A DNA stretch of 64,000 nt from NCBI RefSeq assembly GCF_017094525.1, contig NZ_CP064788.1, positions 2,403,030-2,467,029 of the forward strand, written 5' to 3'. The position numbers and the translations under genes are program-made. This DNA is from Halapricum desulfuricans (GTDB taxonomy: Archaea; Halobacteriota; Halobacteria; Halobacteriales; Haloarculaceae). Shown piece by piece: positions 15,853 to 24,307 of the stretch; within the stretch, counting starts at the first letter, position 1; the number at the start of each line of letters is the position of its first letter. The notes beneath the pieces are model-generated. The model was given only the letters and a program-made list of their open reading frames with translations, did not search any database and was not told the origin of the DNA.

Positions 15853-16926
15853 CTATATCGTCGATAGATCCACGTCGTCAAGCGTCTCTGGGTTCTTGAC
15901 GTGCATCGGATCCTCGCCGGATAGGAGCGCCTCGATGTCCTGGACGATGAGTTCGGAGTGACGGTCGATCACGTCCTGGGACGCAGAAGCGATATGCGGC
16001 GTCGTGACGACGTTGTCCATCCCGAGTAGCGGGTCGTCTTCGGCGATCGGTTCCTGATGATAGACATCCATCGCTGCCCCCCGGATCTCATCGTTCTGGA
16101 GCGCTTCGACGAGCGTGCCTTCCTGGATGATCGCCGCGCGAGCTGTATTGATAAAGAAGGCGTGGTCCGGCATCGCCTCGAATTCCTCTGAGCCAACGAG
16201 ATCGCGTGATGTCGGGTTCACGTCTGCGTGCAGGCTGACGACGTCACTCTGCCGACACAGATCCTGCAGATCAGTCACCTTCTCAACGCCGAACGGCTCC
16301 ATTTCGACGTGATCGACAAAGGGATCGTAGGCGATAACGTTCATGTTGAACCCGTCTTTTGCACGCTTTGCGACGCGACGGCCGATCCGACCGAATCCGA
16401 CGATGCCGAGCGTCCGCGTCCCCAGTTCAGGGCCACGTAGCGTGACGTACGGTGAATCCCTGCCGATTCCCCAGGTCACGTCTTCTCGTTCGCCCCCTTC
16501 GGCCGCGTCTGCCGAGGGACTCCCGGTGTAAGTCCCCTCGCGAAGTCGGTGATGAGCGAGGGAGATATTCCGGGTGACACTAAGTAACAGCCCCAGCGTG
16601 TGGTCAGCGACCGTCTCCGCGTTCCGTCCGGGGGCGTACAGCACCGGAATCCCCCGTTCAGTCGCAGCCCCGATGTCGACGCTCGCTTCCGGGCCGCCGC
16701 GCGGGCAGGCGATCACCTCGAGATCGGGAGCCGCGTCCATGACTTCTGCCGGGACTCCCTCGAAACCGGAGACGAAAATCTCGACGTCCGCTAGCCGCTC
16801 CTTCAGCGTCTCGGTGGGCATTCGACCATCGCGTTCTTCGATCGGATCGTACTCGACATTGAGGCCGAGTGATTCGAGCCGCTCGATGCCATCCTCCGAA
16901 AGGTTTGCTGCTACGAATACGTTCAT
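15853..16926 (-). CDS. D-isomer specific 2-hydroxyacid dehydrogenase
   Basis: This 357-residue NAD(P)-dependent enzyme reversibly reduces a 2-keto acid to a D-2-hydroxy acid. The NAD fold motif GIVGFGRIG is central, and the catalytic triad is seen as Arg in NTARAAI, Glu in YHQEPI and His in TPHIAS. It carries an insertion rich in Gly/Glu (near residues 135-160) before the NAD fold. It lacks the ACT and ASB domains of SerA, so it is not the biosynthetic phosphoglycerate dehydrogenase, which is encoded at 29.8 kb. Beside an IclR regulator and sugar-acid enzymes, it may recycle glyoxylate, hydroxypyruvate or a similar product. ATG 16926 is used; a TTG three codons upstream is less likely. Confidence 0.85.
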   Translation of the reverse strand: MNVFVAANLSEDGIERLESLGLNVEYDPIEERDGRMPTETLKERLADVEIFVSGFEGVPAEVMDAAPDLEVIACPRGGPEASVDIGAATERGIPVLYAPGRNAETVADHTLGLLLSVTRNISLAHHRLREGTYTGSPSADAAEGGEREDVTWGIGRDSPYVTLRGPELGTRTLGIVGFGRIGRRVAKRAKDGFNMNVIAYDPFVDHVEMEPFGVEKVTDLQDLCRQSDVVSLHADVNPTSRDLVGSEEFEAMPDHAFFINTARAAIIQEGTLVEALQNDEIRGAAMDVYHQEPIAEDDPLLGMDNVVTTPHIASASQDVIDRHSELIVQDIEALLSGEDPMHVKNPETLDDVDLSTI

Positions 16927-17270
16927 TGTTATCAACCACTGTGGGTTCCAGATCTACCGAGTGTTTGCACCCGTTGATCCTGATTTTGACTACACAGTTC
17001 AGCGGACAAATTGTGCCGCATCAATATAATTCTTTGGACCAGAAGAATCCAACGGTTCTGCGCGTTTTCTACCCGACGACAGCTCTGTTCACTATTACCG
17101 AACCAACGAGACCGCAACCTGCCAGTGGTAGTTACAATAGTATGTGTGTAAAGACAATCGTGTCTATCGTGCTACCGACGAAGTGAGGCGGAGGGGCTTC
17201 GAGGTAGCTACCGGGGCGACGAGTGTGCTATAGAGTCACCAGCTGTTCGGAAATAGTGGACAGGGTTCGA
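16927..17270. other. Intergenic region between the dehydrogenase and iclR genes
   Basis: This 344-base stretch is less GC-rich than its surroundings and shows no convincing gene. An AT-rich CAATATAATTC sits near 17021-17031, about 100 bases before the dehydrogenase start, and CCACTGTGGG sits within 20 bases of that start; the latter resembles the CCAC/GTGG halves of the candidate IclR site at 18061 but with wrong spacing. Confidence 0.4.
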
Positions 17271-18026
17271 TCAGGATAGCTTTGATCGGATTTCCTGGGC
17301 TGAACTGATGAGCAGCCCGGGAACGTCCTGCTCAAATCGCTTACCGGACAGTGAGTCAGTCGGGCCAGTGACACAGAGTGCCCCATGGAGATTGCCGTCA
17401 GTATCGGAGACGGCTGTCGCAATACATCGAATCCCTGTCTGCCACTCCTCACGATCGACTGCCCACCCCTGGGTGCGAATGTCCTCCAGTGATTCTCGCA
17501 ACGCTTCAGTCGACTGCGTGTTCTCCGTACACGGTGTTCGCTCGGATTCCGAGAGAAGCACCGCTGCTTCTTCAGCGGAATGTGCCGCCAGGATGGCTTT
17601 TCCGGGGGCCGTACAATGAAGCGGAAGCACGTCACCGGTCGTGATGGGGGAGCCGTTGACGTCCATCGCGGATGCTGTGTACAGGCAGGTGAGTTGTTCG
17701 CGTTCGAACGTGAGTAGACTCGCGCTCAGGCCGGTCGCGTCGGATAGGTTCTCGGCGTGGGGGCGACCGACGTTGTAGAGATCAAAGTGCGTGCGCGCCG
17801 TTGCCCCGATCTCCAGAAACCGGAGACTGGTTCTGTACGTTTGCCCGTCCTTGATCACGTATCCCAACTGAGTGAGCGCGGAGAGATGATTGTGGATCGA
17901 ACTTCGGGAGTGATCCAGCTGGTCGTCAAGATCTGCGAGTGTTACGCCGCCGGACTCGACAATCGCTTCCAGAACTCGGTGGCTAGTCTGGACCGCCTTG
18001 ACCGGGGGATTGTCGCTGTCTGTCAT
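17271..18026 (-). CDS. IclR family transcriptional regulator
   Basis: This 251-residue protein has the IclR layout: an N-terminal winged helix (about 9-65; SSIHNHLSALTQLGYV is the recognition region) and a C-terminal effector-binding domain with LPLHCTAPGKAILA (around 135-148) and GIRCIATAVSD (around 203-213). Family members bind a small metabolite and control adjacent catabolic genes. It lies between the 2-hydroxyacid dehydrogenase gene and the dehydratase-kinase-aldolase genes and is preceded by a strong palindrome, so autoregulation and control of this cluster are likely. The ligand is unknown. Confidence 0.92.
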   Translation of the reverse strand: MTDSDNPPVKAVQTSHRVLEAIVESGGVTLADLDDQLDHSRSSIHNHLSALTQLGYVIKDGQTYRTSLRFLEIGATARTHFDLYNVGRPHAENLSDATGLSASLLTFEREQLTCLYTASAMDVNGSPITTGDVLPLHCTAPGKAILAAHSAEEAAVLLSESERTPCTENTQSTEALRESLEDIRTQGWAVDREEWQTGIRCIATAVSDTDGNLHGALCVTGPTDSLSGKRFEQDVPGLLISSAQEIRSKLS

Positions 18027-18044
18027 ACGATAGTAAACGATAGT

Positions 18045-18077
18045 TATGCGTAAATATGTTGTCCACTATTAGTGGAC
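18045..18077 (-). promoter_or_regulatory. iclR promoter and candidate IclR operator
   Basis: The minus strand has ACATATTTACGCATAA as a TATA-like region about 25 bases before the iclR start (18026). Directly behind it is GTCCACTATTAGTGGAC (18061-18077), a perfect inverted repeat of GTCCAC and GTGGAC with a 5-base spacer. A related CCATTATAGTGG lies before the FGGY kinase gene. A direct repeat ACGATAGT (18027-18034, 18037-18044) is also present at the start. The role is inferred from position and symmetry. Confidence 0.6.
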
Positions 18078-18088
18078 TAGCGTGGATC

Positions 18089-19240
18089 TCACCACTCACC
18101 AATACTTCCGTCGTCGTGATACCAGATCGGGTTCTGCCAGTTGACGTCCAGCTCGGCCTGTCGGCGAATGTATTTTTCGTTGACACCGATGCCGAGCCCG
18201 GGGGCATTCGGAGCCCGGACATGGCCATCCTCGAAACCGAACGCGGTCGGATCGTCCAGGTATGCCAGCAGATCGTTGTTCTCCGGTTCATGAATTTCGA
18301 GGTCCTGGCCCTGTGCGAGGGCGTTCGGGCAGACCATGTCGAGTTGGAGGCAGGCTGCGAAAGCAATTGGACCGAACGGCGAGTGGAGAGAGACGCTAAT
18401 ATCGACTGCTTCGGCGGCGTTGGCGATCTTTTTGACTTCCGAGATACCGCCAGCACTCGATGGATCCGGCTGTACGACATCAACCAGCCGGTCTCCGATG
18501 AGATCCTGGAATGCCCATCGTGAGTAGAGTCGTTCGCCGGTTCCGAGCGGAGTCGTCGTGTGAGCTTCGACTTTCGGAAGCGCTTCCAGATGAGCGGGTC
18601 TGACCGGCTCTTCGTAGAACAGCGGTTCATACTCGTCGAGCTCCGCCGCGAGCCGCTTTGCTGTCCCCGTCGCAACCCGCCCACTGAAGTCGACGACGAG
18701 ATCGATCTGCTCGCCGATTTCTTCACGCACGGCGGCGACACGATCACGCGCCTGGTCGATCGTGTCAGGAGAGCTGAGCCGTTCGGTCTGTGCGACTGCT
18801 TCCATTTTGAGTATATTGTACCCGTTCGCGACGGCAGTGGCTGCGGCGTCCCTGACGACGGAAGCGGACTCGCCGCCGATCCACTGGTACACGTCGATAT
18901 AATCGCGTGCTCGGCCGCCGAGAAGCTCGTAGATGGGGGCGCCGAAGTGCTTGCCCTTGAGATCCCACAGTGCCATATCGATTCCGCCGATCGCGCTCGT
19001 GAGAATCGGACCGTCCCGGAAGTACTGCCCGCGATACATGGCCTGCCAGTGGCGCTCGATCTCCAGCGGATCTTTGCCCAGCAGGTAGTGTTCCATGACC
19101 GTTTCAACGGCTGCGATCGTCGTTTTCGAATGACCAGCCAGCGTCGCTTCGCCCCATCCAATCAGTCCAGTGTCCGTTTCGAGTCGGAGAAAGACCCATC
19201 GAGGCGGCACGGAGAACACCTCGTAGTCCGTGATTTCCAT
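18089..19240 (-). CDS. Enolase-superfamily sugar-acid dehydratase (D-galactonate dehydratase-like)
   Basis: This 383-residue protein belongs to the mandelate racemase/muconate lactonising group and is closest, from memory, to DgoD-type galactonate dehydratases: compare the start VPPRWVFLRLETDTGLIGWGEA, the segment DGPILTSAIGGIDMALWDLKGK, and the C-terminal GERLYSRW, QPDPSSAGGI and LHSPFGPIAFAA motifs. Metal-binding residues are in VVDFSG, EEPV and GERL. The likely reaction is removal of water from a sugar acid to give a 2-keto-3-deoxy acid. The start at 19240 is set by the conserved N terminus; a longer upstream reading overlaps the divergent kinase gene. Substrate cannot be fixed; D-galactonate is plausible given the galactose genes at 1-13 kb. 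Confidence 0.85.
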   Translation of the reverse strand: MEITDYEVFSVPPRWVFLRLETDTGLIGWGEATLAGHSKTTIAAVETVMEHYLLGKDPLEIERHWQAMYRGQYFRDGPILTSAIGGIDMALWDLKGKHFGAPIYELLGGRARDYIDVYQWIGGESASVVRDAAATAVANGYNILKMEAVAQTERLSSPDTIDQARDRVAAVREEIGEQIDLVVDFSGRVATGTAKRLAAELDEYEPLFYEEPVRPAHLEALPKVEAHTTTPLGTGERLYSRWAFQDLIGDRLVDVVQPDPSSAGGISEVKKIANAAEAVDISVSLHSPFGPIAFAACLQLDMVCPNALAQGQDLEIHEPENNDLLAYLDDPTAFGFEDGHVRAPNAPGLGIGVNEKYIRRQAELDVNWQNPIWYHDDGSIGEW

Positions 19241-19327
19241 ACTGGAGTAACGACGGGGTCCACCTTGTAGATTGTGCGCACTGATTCGATGTGTGCGGAA
19301 GAATGTCACCACACCTAAACACAAACA

Positions 19328-19361
19328 TTTATATACCCAATTATCGACCATTATAGTGGGT
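19328..19361. promoter_or_regulatory. Divergent promoter and candidate operator, dehydratase/kinase
   Basis: TTTATATA (19328-19335) is a TATA box readable on both strands; on the plus strand it is about 36 bases before the kinase ATG at 19368. Downstream of it, ACCCA (19335-19339) and TGGGT (19357-19361) form an inverted repeat, and CCATTATAGTGG (19348-19359) resembles the palindrome in front of iclR. One regulator could therefore control both directions. Confidence 0.5.
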
Positions 19362-19367
19362 CTTCCA

Positions 19368-20915
19368 ATGACAGACGTACTCATCGGTGTCGACGCTGGC
19401 ACGTCGATGATCAAGGCGGTGGCATACACAACAGAGGGGCAACCCCTGTACAAGAGCAGTCGAAAGAACGAGGTTTTGCGTCCCGAGTCCGGGTGGCGCG
19501 AGCAGGATATGGATGATACGTGGGACGCGACGGCTGCGACACTCCGGGAAGTCGCCGAGCAGCTAAATCCGCAAGACGAGATCCTCGGGCTGGGAGTTAC
19601 AGGACAAGGCGACGGCTGTTGGCTGATCGACGACGAAGGGCAGCCGGTCCGGGACGCGATCCTCTGGCACGACGAACGGGCGAGCGATATCATCGGCGAA
19701 TGGCAGGAGACCGACGTCAACGAACAGCTGTACGACGTTTGTGGCAGTGTCCAGTTCCCGGGATCGAGTCTGGCGATACTGTTGTGGTTGCAGGAACACG
19801 AGACGGAGACGATCATGCAGGCCGATACGGTCTTTTTCAGTAAAGACTGGCTCAAGTACAGGCTCACCGGAGAAGTTACGTCGGACCCTAGTGATATGTC
19901 GCTGCCGTACGTCGACGTTGAGACCGGCGAATACTCCTCGGAAGTGTTCGAAATCGTTGACGCTCCGCAACTCGAATCGCTGCTACCGCCATTGCACGAC
20001 CCGCTTGACGTCATCGGCGAGGTGACGACCGAGGCGGCCAAGCAAACTGATATTCCAGCAGGGACCCCTGTCGTCTCTGGCCTATTCGACGTTCCCTGTT
20101 CGATGTTCGGTAGTGGCGTCTCTCACGCCGGGGAAGGTGCCTCGGTCGTCGGAACGACCTCGCTCAATCAGGTGCTGATGGACGAACCCGATCCCAGTCC
20201 CGACGGTGTCGGGATGACGCTGTCGCTGGGGCTGGACGGTGAGAACGGGTTCGGCGAGCAGCGATGGACCAGGGTCATGGCTTCGATGATCGGCACGCCG
20301 AACCTGGACTGGTGGCTGGACATGCTCCGGTACAGGGAGGACCCTGACTATGCGGCCATCGAGAAACGTGCCTCCGAGATCCCGATCGGCAGCGAAGGTG
20401 TACTCTACCATCCGTATCTCAGTGGCTCCGGCGAGCGCGCGCCGTTTCTCAACACGAAGGCACGTGCCCAGATGATCGGTCTGGAACCCGATCATACCGA
20501 AGAACACATCGTCCGGGCTGTTTACGAGGGTGTCGGAATGGCGATGAAAGACTGCTACGAGCATATCCCGGACACACCCGAGGAAGTCTATGTGGCCGGA
20601 GGTGGGGCCAACTCTGACTTCTGGTGTCAGATGTTCGCCGACGCCATCGACGCCGAGTTCGCCGTCCCCGAAGGAGAGGAGTTCGGTGCCAAGGGCGCTG
20701 CATTGCTCGCTGGGGCGGCAGTCGGTGTCTTCGACGACTTCCAGGCCGCCGTTCGAGAATCGAGGACTGTCGAACAGACGTACCAGACTGATCCGGCCGC
20801 GTCAGAGAAATACGATAAACTTTATCAATATTACAAGCACACGTACGAGACGATGTTCGACATCTGGGACAAGCGCGTCGAGACGATGGAGGCGATCGAG
20901 AGGATAGACGAGTAA
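19368..20915 (+). CDS. FGGY family carbohydrate kinase
   Basis: This 515-residue kinase phosphorylates a sugar or polyol with ATP. The N-terminal phosphate motif is GVDAGTSMIKA (about 6-16), a GVTGQGDGCWLID segment lies near 80-92, and the C-terminal FGGY-type region includes YVAGGGANSDFWCQMFAD and FGAKGAALLAGAAVG. GVTGQGDG-type kinases include those for L-xylulose and erythritol, whereas xylulokinase and glycerol kinase differ at this point; this is a hint only. It starts at the ATG after the shared promoter; the aldolase follows after 112 bases. Together they could phosphorylate a ketose and split it. Confidence 0.9.
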   Translation: MTDVLIGVDAGTSMIKAVAYTTEGQPLYKSSRKNEVLRPESGWREQDMDDTWDATAATLREVAEQLNPQDEILGLGVTGQGDGCWLIDDEGQPVRDAILWHDERASDIIGEWQETDVNEQLYDVCGSVQFPGSSLAILLWLQEHETETIMQADTVFFSKDWLKYRLTGEVTSDPSDMSLPYVDVETGEYSSEVFEIVDAPQLESLLPPLHDPLDVIGEVTTEAAKQTDIPAGTPVVSGLFDVPCSMFGSGVSHAGEGASVVGTTSLNQVLMDEPDPSPDGVGMTLSLGLDGENGFGEQRWTRVMASMIGTPNLDWWLDMLRYREDPDYAAIEKRASEIPIGSEGVLYHPYLSGSGERAPFLNTKARAQMIGLEPDHTEEHIVRAVYEGVGMAMKDCYEHIPDTPEEVYVAGGGANSDFWCQMFADAIDAEFAVPEGEEFGAKGAALLAGAAVGVFDDFQAAVRESRTVEQTYQTDPAASEKYDKLYQYYKHTYETMFDIWDKRVETMEAIERIDE

Positions 20916-21027
20916 ACGGACGCGTTCGTCGTGGTAGCGCGAACGAGGCTACCACGGCACCGGTTACAGACGGCATCATCGATCGAACAGAAAACGACAA
21001 CGTGCGGTAAGCGACACGAAACAAATC

Positions 21028-21681
21028 ATGACAGATGACCTCATGCTTCAGACGGAGCGCGCGAAAGTAAGCGAACTCGGACGCGAGATGCTTGACCAGG
21101 GACTCACGAAGGGGACTGGCGGAAACATCAGCGTCAGGAGCGGCGATCGGGTAGCGATTAGCCCGTCGGGCGTTCCGTACAGAGAAATCGAACCCGAAGA
21201 CGTTCCTGTCGTCGACCTCGATGGCAACCGGCTTGACGGCGAGCGTGAACCGTCAAGCGAGATCGCGATGCACACCGGGATACTCCGCGAACGCGACGAC
21301 GTCGGTGGCGTCGTGCATAACCACTCGCCGTATGCGACCACCTTCGCGAGTCTGGGCGAGCCGGTCCCGGCCAGCCACTACCTCATCGCCTACGTCGGCG
21401 ACCAGATCCCCGTTGCGCCGTACGAGACCTTCGGGACGCCCGAACTGGCTGAAGCGGCACTCGACACCCTCGGCGACGAGTACAACGCCTGCCTGCTGGA
21501 GAACCACGGCGTCGTGACCGTCGGCGAGACCGTCGACGCCGCTTTCGAGGTCGCAATGATGGTCGAGTACTGTGCGCGCATCCACTATCAGGCAGTCAGT
21601 ATCGGCGAACCGAACGTCCTGCCCGGCGAGGAGATCGACACGCTCCTCGAGGCCTTCGAGGGCTACGGTGAGGCGCACTGA
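21028..21681 (+). CDS. Class II aldolase (L-fuculose-phosphate aldolase-like)
   Basis: This 217-residue enzyme is of the FucA/AraD family, zinc enzymes that split or epimerise phosphorylated ketoses. The catalytic Glu is in SSEIAMHTG (about 72-80), the zinc ligands in VVHNHSPYA and ENHGVV. Length and motifs fit an aldolase making dihydroxyacetone phosphate plus an aldehyde. It stands between the FGGY kinase and the GlpA-like flavoprotein on the same strand, which suggests kinase then aldolase action. The sugar could be fuculose, rhamnulose, xylulose or ribulose phosphate. Confidence 0.9.
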   Translation: MTDDLMLQTERAKVSELGREMLDQGLTKGTGGNISVRSGDRVAISPSGVPYREIEPEDVPVVDLDGNRLDGEREPSSEIAMHTGILRERDDVGGVVHNHSPYATTFASLGEPVPASHYLIAYVGDQIPVAPYETFGTPELAEAALDTLGDEYNACLLENHGVVTVGETVDAAFEVAMMVEYCARIHYQAVSIGEPNVLPGEEIDTLLEAFEGYGEAH

Positions 21682-21717
21682 TCAATGGACTCCCCGACAC
21701 GCAGGAAGTGAACCAGT

Positions 21718-23394
21718 TTGCCACCCAGAGTCGTCGTGATCGGCGGCGGTGCGACCGGCACGGGCACTGCTCGTGACCTCGCGATGCGCGGGTTCGACGT
21801 CACACTGCTCGAGCGAGGGAATCTCACCCACGGGACGACCGGTCGGACGCACGGACATCTCCACAGCGGGGGCCGATACGCCGTCTCCGATCAGGAGAGT
21901 GCCATCGACTGCATCGAGGAGAACAGGATTCTCAGAGATATTGCGTCACACTGCATCGAGGACACCGGTGGTCTGTTCGTCCAGCTTGAGGGCGACTCGG
22001 ACGAATACTTCCAGCAGAAACTCGACGGGTGCGAGGAGTGTGGTATCCCGACAGAAGTCATCTCCGGTGAGGAAGCACGCAGACAGGAACCGCATCTCAC
22101 TGAGAAGACCGAACGGGCGATCCGAGTCCCGGACGGTGCGCTCGATCCGTTCCGGCTGGCCGTCGCTAACGCCGCTGACGCCGTCGAACACGGTGCGACG
22201 ATCGAGACACACGCCGAGGTCGTCGATCTGCTCGTCGAGGACGACGCTGTCGCTGGTGTCAGATTCGAGCGCCAGCAGTCGAACCACCTCGGCGAAGGAA
22301 CTGAGGGTGACATCGCGACGATCGACGCGGATCACGTCGTCAACGCGGCCGGCGCGTGGGCCGGCCAGATCGCTGCCATGGCCGATATCGACGTGGCAAT
22401 GGCAATCTCGAAGGGGGCGATGGTCGTCACGAACGTCCGCCAGGTCGATACCGTGATCAATCGCTGCCTCCCCAAAGGTGAGGGCGATACGATCATCCCC
22501 CACGAGACGACGGTCCTGCTGGGTGCCAACGACGAACCCGTCGACGATCCGGACGACTATCCCGAAAAGCAGTGGGAAGTAGAGATGATGATCGACGTCG
22601 CGTCGGAGATGGTACCGATCGTCGAGAACGCGCGGATGCTCCGCGCGTACTGGGGAGTCAGGCCGCTTTACGATCCGAATTCGGGCGAGACTGAAGATAC
22701 TGGAGATGTGACGCGTAACTACTTTGTCCTCGATCACGCACAGAGAGACGGCGTCGCTGGATTTACCACCGTTGTCGGGGGCAAACTCACGACCTACCGC
22801 GAGATGGCCGAATCCGTCACCGACCACGTCTGCGAGCAGTTCGGCATCGAGCGCGAATGTCGGACCGCCGATGAACCGCTACCGGGCAGCGAGGACTTCT
22901 CGGTCCTGCGCGATTACATGGCGGAGTTCGGGCTTCGATCGCCGGTCGGGCGGCGCAGCGTCGAGCGACTCGGCTCGCGCGCGGACGAGGTGCTCACGAC
23001 CGACGACCCGAACCCGGTGATCTGTGAGTGTGAGGGCGTCACGCGCGCGGAGGTGCAGGACGCGATCGAGCAGTCCGGCTCGGATCTCAACGCCGTCCGC
23101 ATCAGGACCCGCGCCTCGATGGGCAACTGTCAGGGCGGCATGTGCGTCCACCGGCTGGCGAGTGAACTCCACGAGGCCAACGTCGACGGCGAAACCTTCG
23201 ACGAAACCGTCGCCCGCGAGGCCTGGGACGAACTGCTTCAGGAACGCTGGAAGGGCCAGCGCCACGCCCTCTGGGGCCAGCAACTCTCCCAGGCGATGCT
23301 GAACTACGCGCTCCACGCGACCACCCAAAACCGCGACAACGACCCCGCAGACGGCGAGCCGATCGACTTCGCCGCGTTCGATTCAGACCCGTAA
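21718..23394 (+). CDS. GlpA-like FAD-dependent dehydrogenase (glycerol-3-phosphate dehydrogenase family)
   Basis: This 558-residue flavoprotein has an N-terminal FAD fold ([21 protein letters not shown]), a DAO-type core with [14 protein letters not shown], and a C-terminal BFD-like iron-sulfur region with cysteines in ICECEG and MGNCQGGMC. This is the architecture of GlpA, the catalytic subunit of anaerobic glycerol-3-phosphate dehydrogenase. The start is TTG at 21718: an in-frame stop lies three codons upstream, and GGAAGTGA, close to the haloarchaeal ribosome-binding consensus, sits about six bases before it. GlpB and GlpC, its usual partners, are not present downstream. It may instead oxidise a phosphorylated polyol made by the neighbouring kinase. 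Confidence 0.85.
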   Translation: MPPRVVVIGGGATGTGTARDLAMRGFDVTLLERGNLTHGTTGRTHGHLHSGGRYAVSDQESAIDCIEENRILRDIASHCIEDTGGLFVQLEGDSDEYFQQKLDGCEECGIPTEVISGEEARRQEPHLTEKTERAIRVPDGALDPFRLAVANAADAVEHGATIETHAEVVDLLVEDDAVAGVRFERQQSNHLGEGTEGDIATIDADHVVNAAGAWAGQIAAMADIDVAMAISKGAMVVTNVRQVDTVINRCLPKGEGDTIIPHETTVLLGANDEPVDDPDDYPEKQWEVEMMIDVASEMVPIVENARMLRAYWGVRPLYDPNSGETEDTGDVTRNYFVLDHAQRDGVAGFTTVVGGKLTTYREMAESVTDHVCEQFGIERECRTADEPLPGSEDFSVLRDYMAEFGLRSPVGRRSVERLGSRADEVLTTDDPNPVICECEGVTRAEVQDAIEQSGSDLNAVRIRTRASMGNCQGGMCVHRLASELHEANVDGETFDETVAREAWDELLQERWKGQRHALWGQQLSQAMLNYALHATTQNRDNDPADGEPIDFAAFDSDP

Positions 23395-23619
23395 CCCGAC
23401 ACTGCGGCAGACGACGGGTCGAACTGTGGTGATTGAGATCCGCTCCTTTCGGACGAACGCAACGGTCGTCGTCGACCGTCAGTCGCATCTGTGCTGGCGT
23501 CACCAAAATAGTTTGTATACTGGTAGAAATACTATTTTAACAAATAACATATATTTCGCTTCGCTGGTGTTGCCGTGTTGTTATACTGGGGACTATACGT
23601 TTGTCAAGACACTCGGTAC

Positions 23620-23990
23620 GCCACCGTGCCGAATCAGCCCGAAATACTCTGGCCGCCAGTATCCGTGTCTATATTCGTGTCGTTGGCAGGCGTTTTTCGA
23701 CGAGAGCCGTCCATCGGTGAGAATCTTGGCGTTGTCGACGTGTATCCCTTCCCAGTCCGAAAAATCAGCAAGAATTTCAATTTTCTACCAACAATTTGCA
23801 TTTGTATAGTAAATTTTCCAATTTTGTGGTTAGCTGTGGGAACAGCCAGTATTGCCTGTTTTCGAGTCGATCTCCGCCCCATCGACCGTAACGTGGTCCG
23901 GGCTGGATCCGCTTCCGAGATGCGGTGTGGCTCTGCGAATCCAATTATTGTCGGTGGACCTCGCTTGTTCGATAACTAGTATAAAGAATA
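23620..23990 (-). pseudogene. Remnant of an IS6 family transposase
   Basis: Reading the minus strand from about 23990 gives STDNNWIRRATPHLGS followed by PDHVTVDG (23901-23878), the typical start of the DDE domain of haloarchaeal IS6-type transposases (Trp in the NWxxxA helix, then the catalytic Asp of VD). After a frameshift near 23865 the next frame continues ENRQYWLF (23863-23840), which normally follows directly. Further fragments downstream are interrupted by stops. The gene is therefore short, frameshifted and non-functional. The family call rests on remembered motifs; the boundaries are approximate. Confidence 0.5.
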
Positions 23991-24065
23991 TTTTATACAT
24001 GTGAATATGATTTCTTTCTACGATACAACGGCATATCCGGTACTCTCCGGTCGACTTGACCACCA

Positions 24066-24094
24066 CCACACGACTGAAGTCGTGTGGGCTTTTT
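24066..24094 (+). terminator. Hairpin with T-run (terminator-like or IS end)
   Basis: CCACACGACT (24066-24075) pairs with AGTCGTGTGG (24078-24087) across a two-base gap, followed by GC and five T. This looks like an intrinsic terminator. Similar ACGACTGAAGTCGT palindromes occur at ends of haloarchaeal IS200/IS605-type elements, so it may also be a solo element end. Confidence 0.5.
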
Positions 24095-24214
24095 CCTGTA
24101 TTTCTGTAATCCGCAGTATCGACCACGAGAGAGTGTCTATGTGTGAATGTGTCCGATTTCCAGGTCCAGGACAAAAGGCGTAGTAGAAGACGTCATTCTC
24201 CTACTTCCCTTCCC

Positions 24215-24298
24215 GGGCAGCGGAGGGGGCTGCCGGCATTACAGCCGGGCAGCTGAGGGGGCTGCCGGCATTACAGCCGGGCAGCTGAGGGGGAGCTG
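24215..24298. repeat. Tandem 32-base hairpin-forming repeats
   Basis: Units at 24215-24246 and 24247-24278 differ by one base or so, and a partial third unit runs to about 24298. Each contains GGGCAGC and GGCTGCC separated by a G-rich loop, and between units GCTGCCGGC and GCCGGGCAGC can also pair. The array ends ten bases from the hemB stop codon, so a termination or mRNA-stability role is possible. Confidence 0.85.
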
Positions 24299-24307
24299 AC
24301 CGGTACG

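Larger units (their letters stand above)
23395..24307. other. AT-rich gap with mobile-element debris
   Basis: This 913-base stretch is clearly richer in A and T than the flanks, especially about 23500-24120. It contains a decayed IS6-type transposase on the minus strand, a hairpin followed by a T-run (24066-24094), and tandem hairpin repeats (24215-24298). Several short reading frames occur on both strands but none has haloarchaeal protein composition, so I call no intact gene. Confidence 0.6.

Noticed and set aside
23426-23979. Short plus-strand frames in the AT-rich gap
   Set aside because: Composition is not haloarchaeal, and the minus strand explains part of the region as an IS6 remnant.
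24215-24298. Possible CRISPR array
   Set aside because: Repeats are contiguous with no unique spacers and there are no cas genes. The same applies to 9367-9458.
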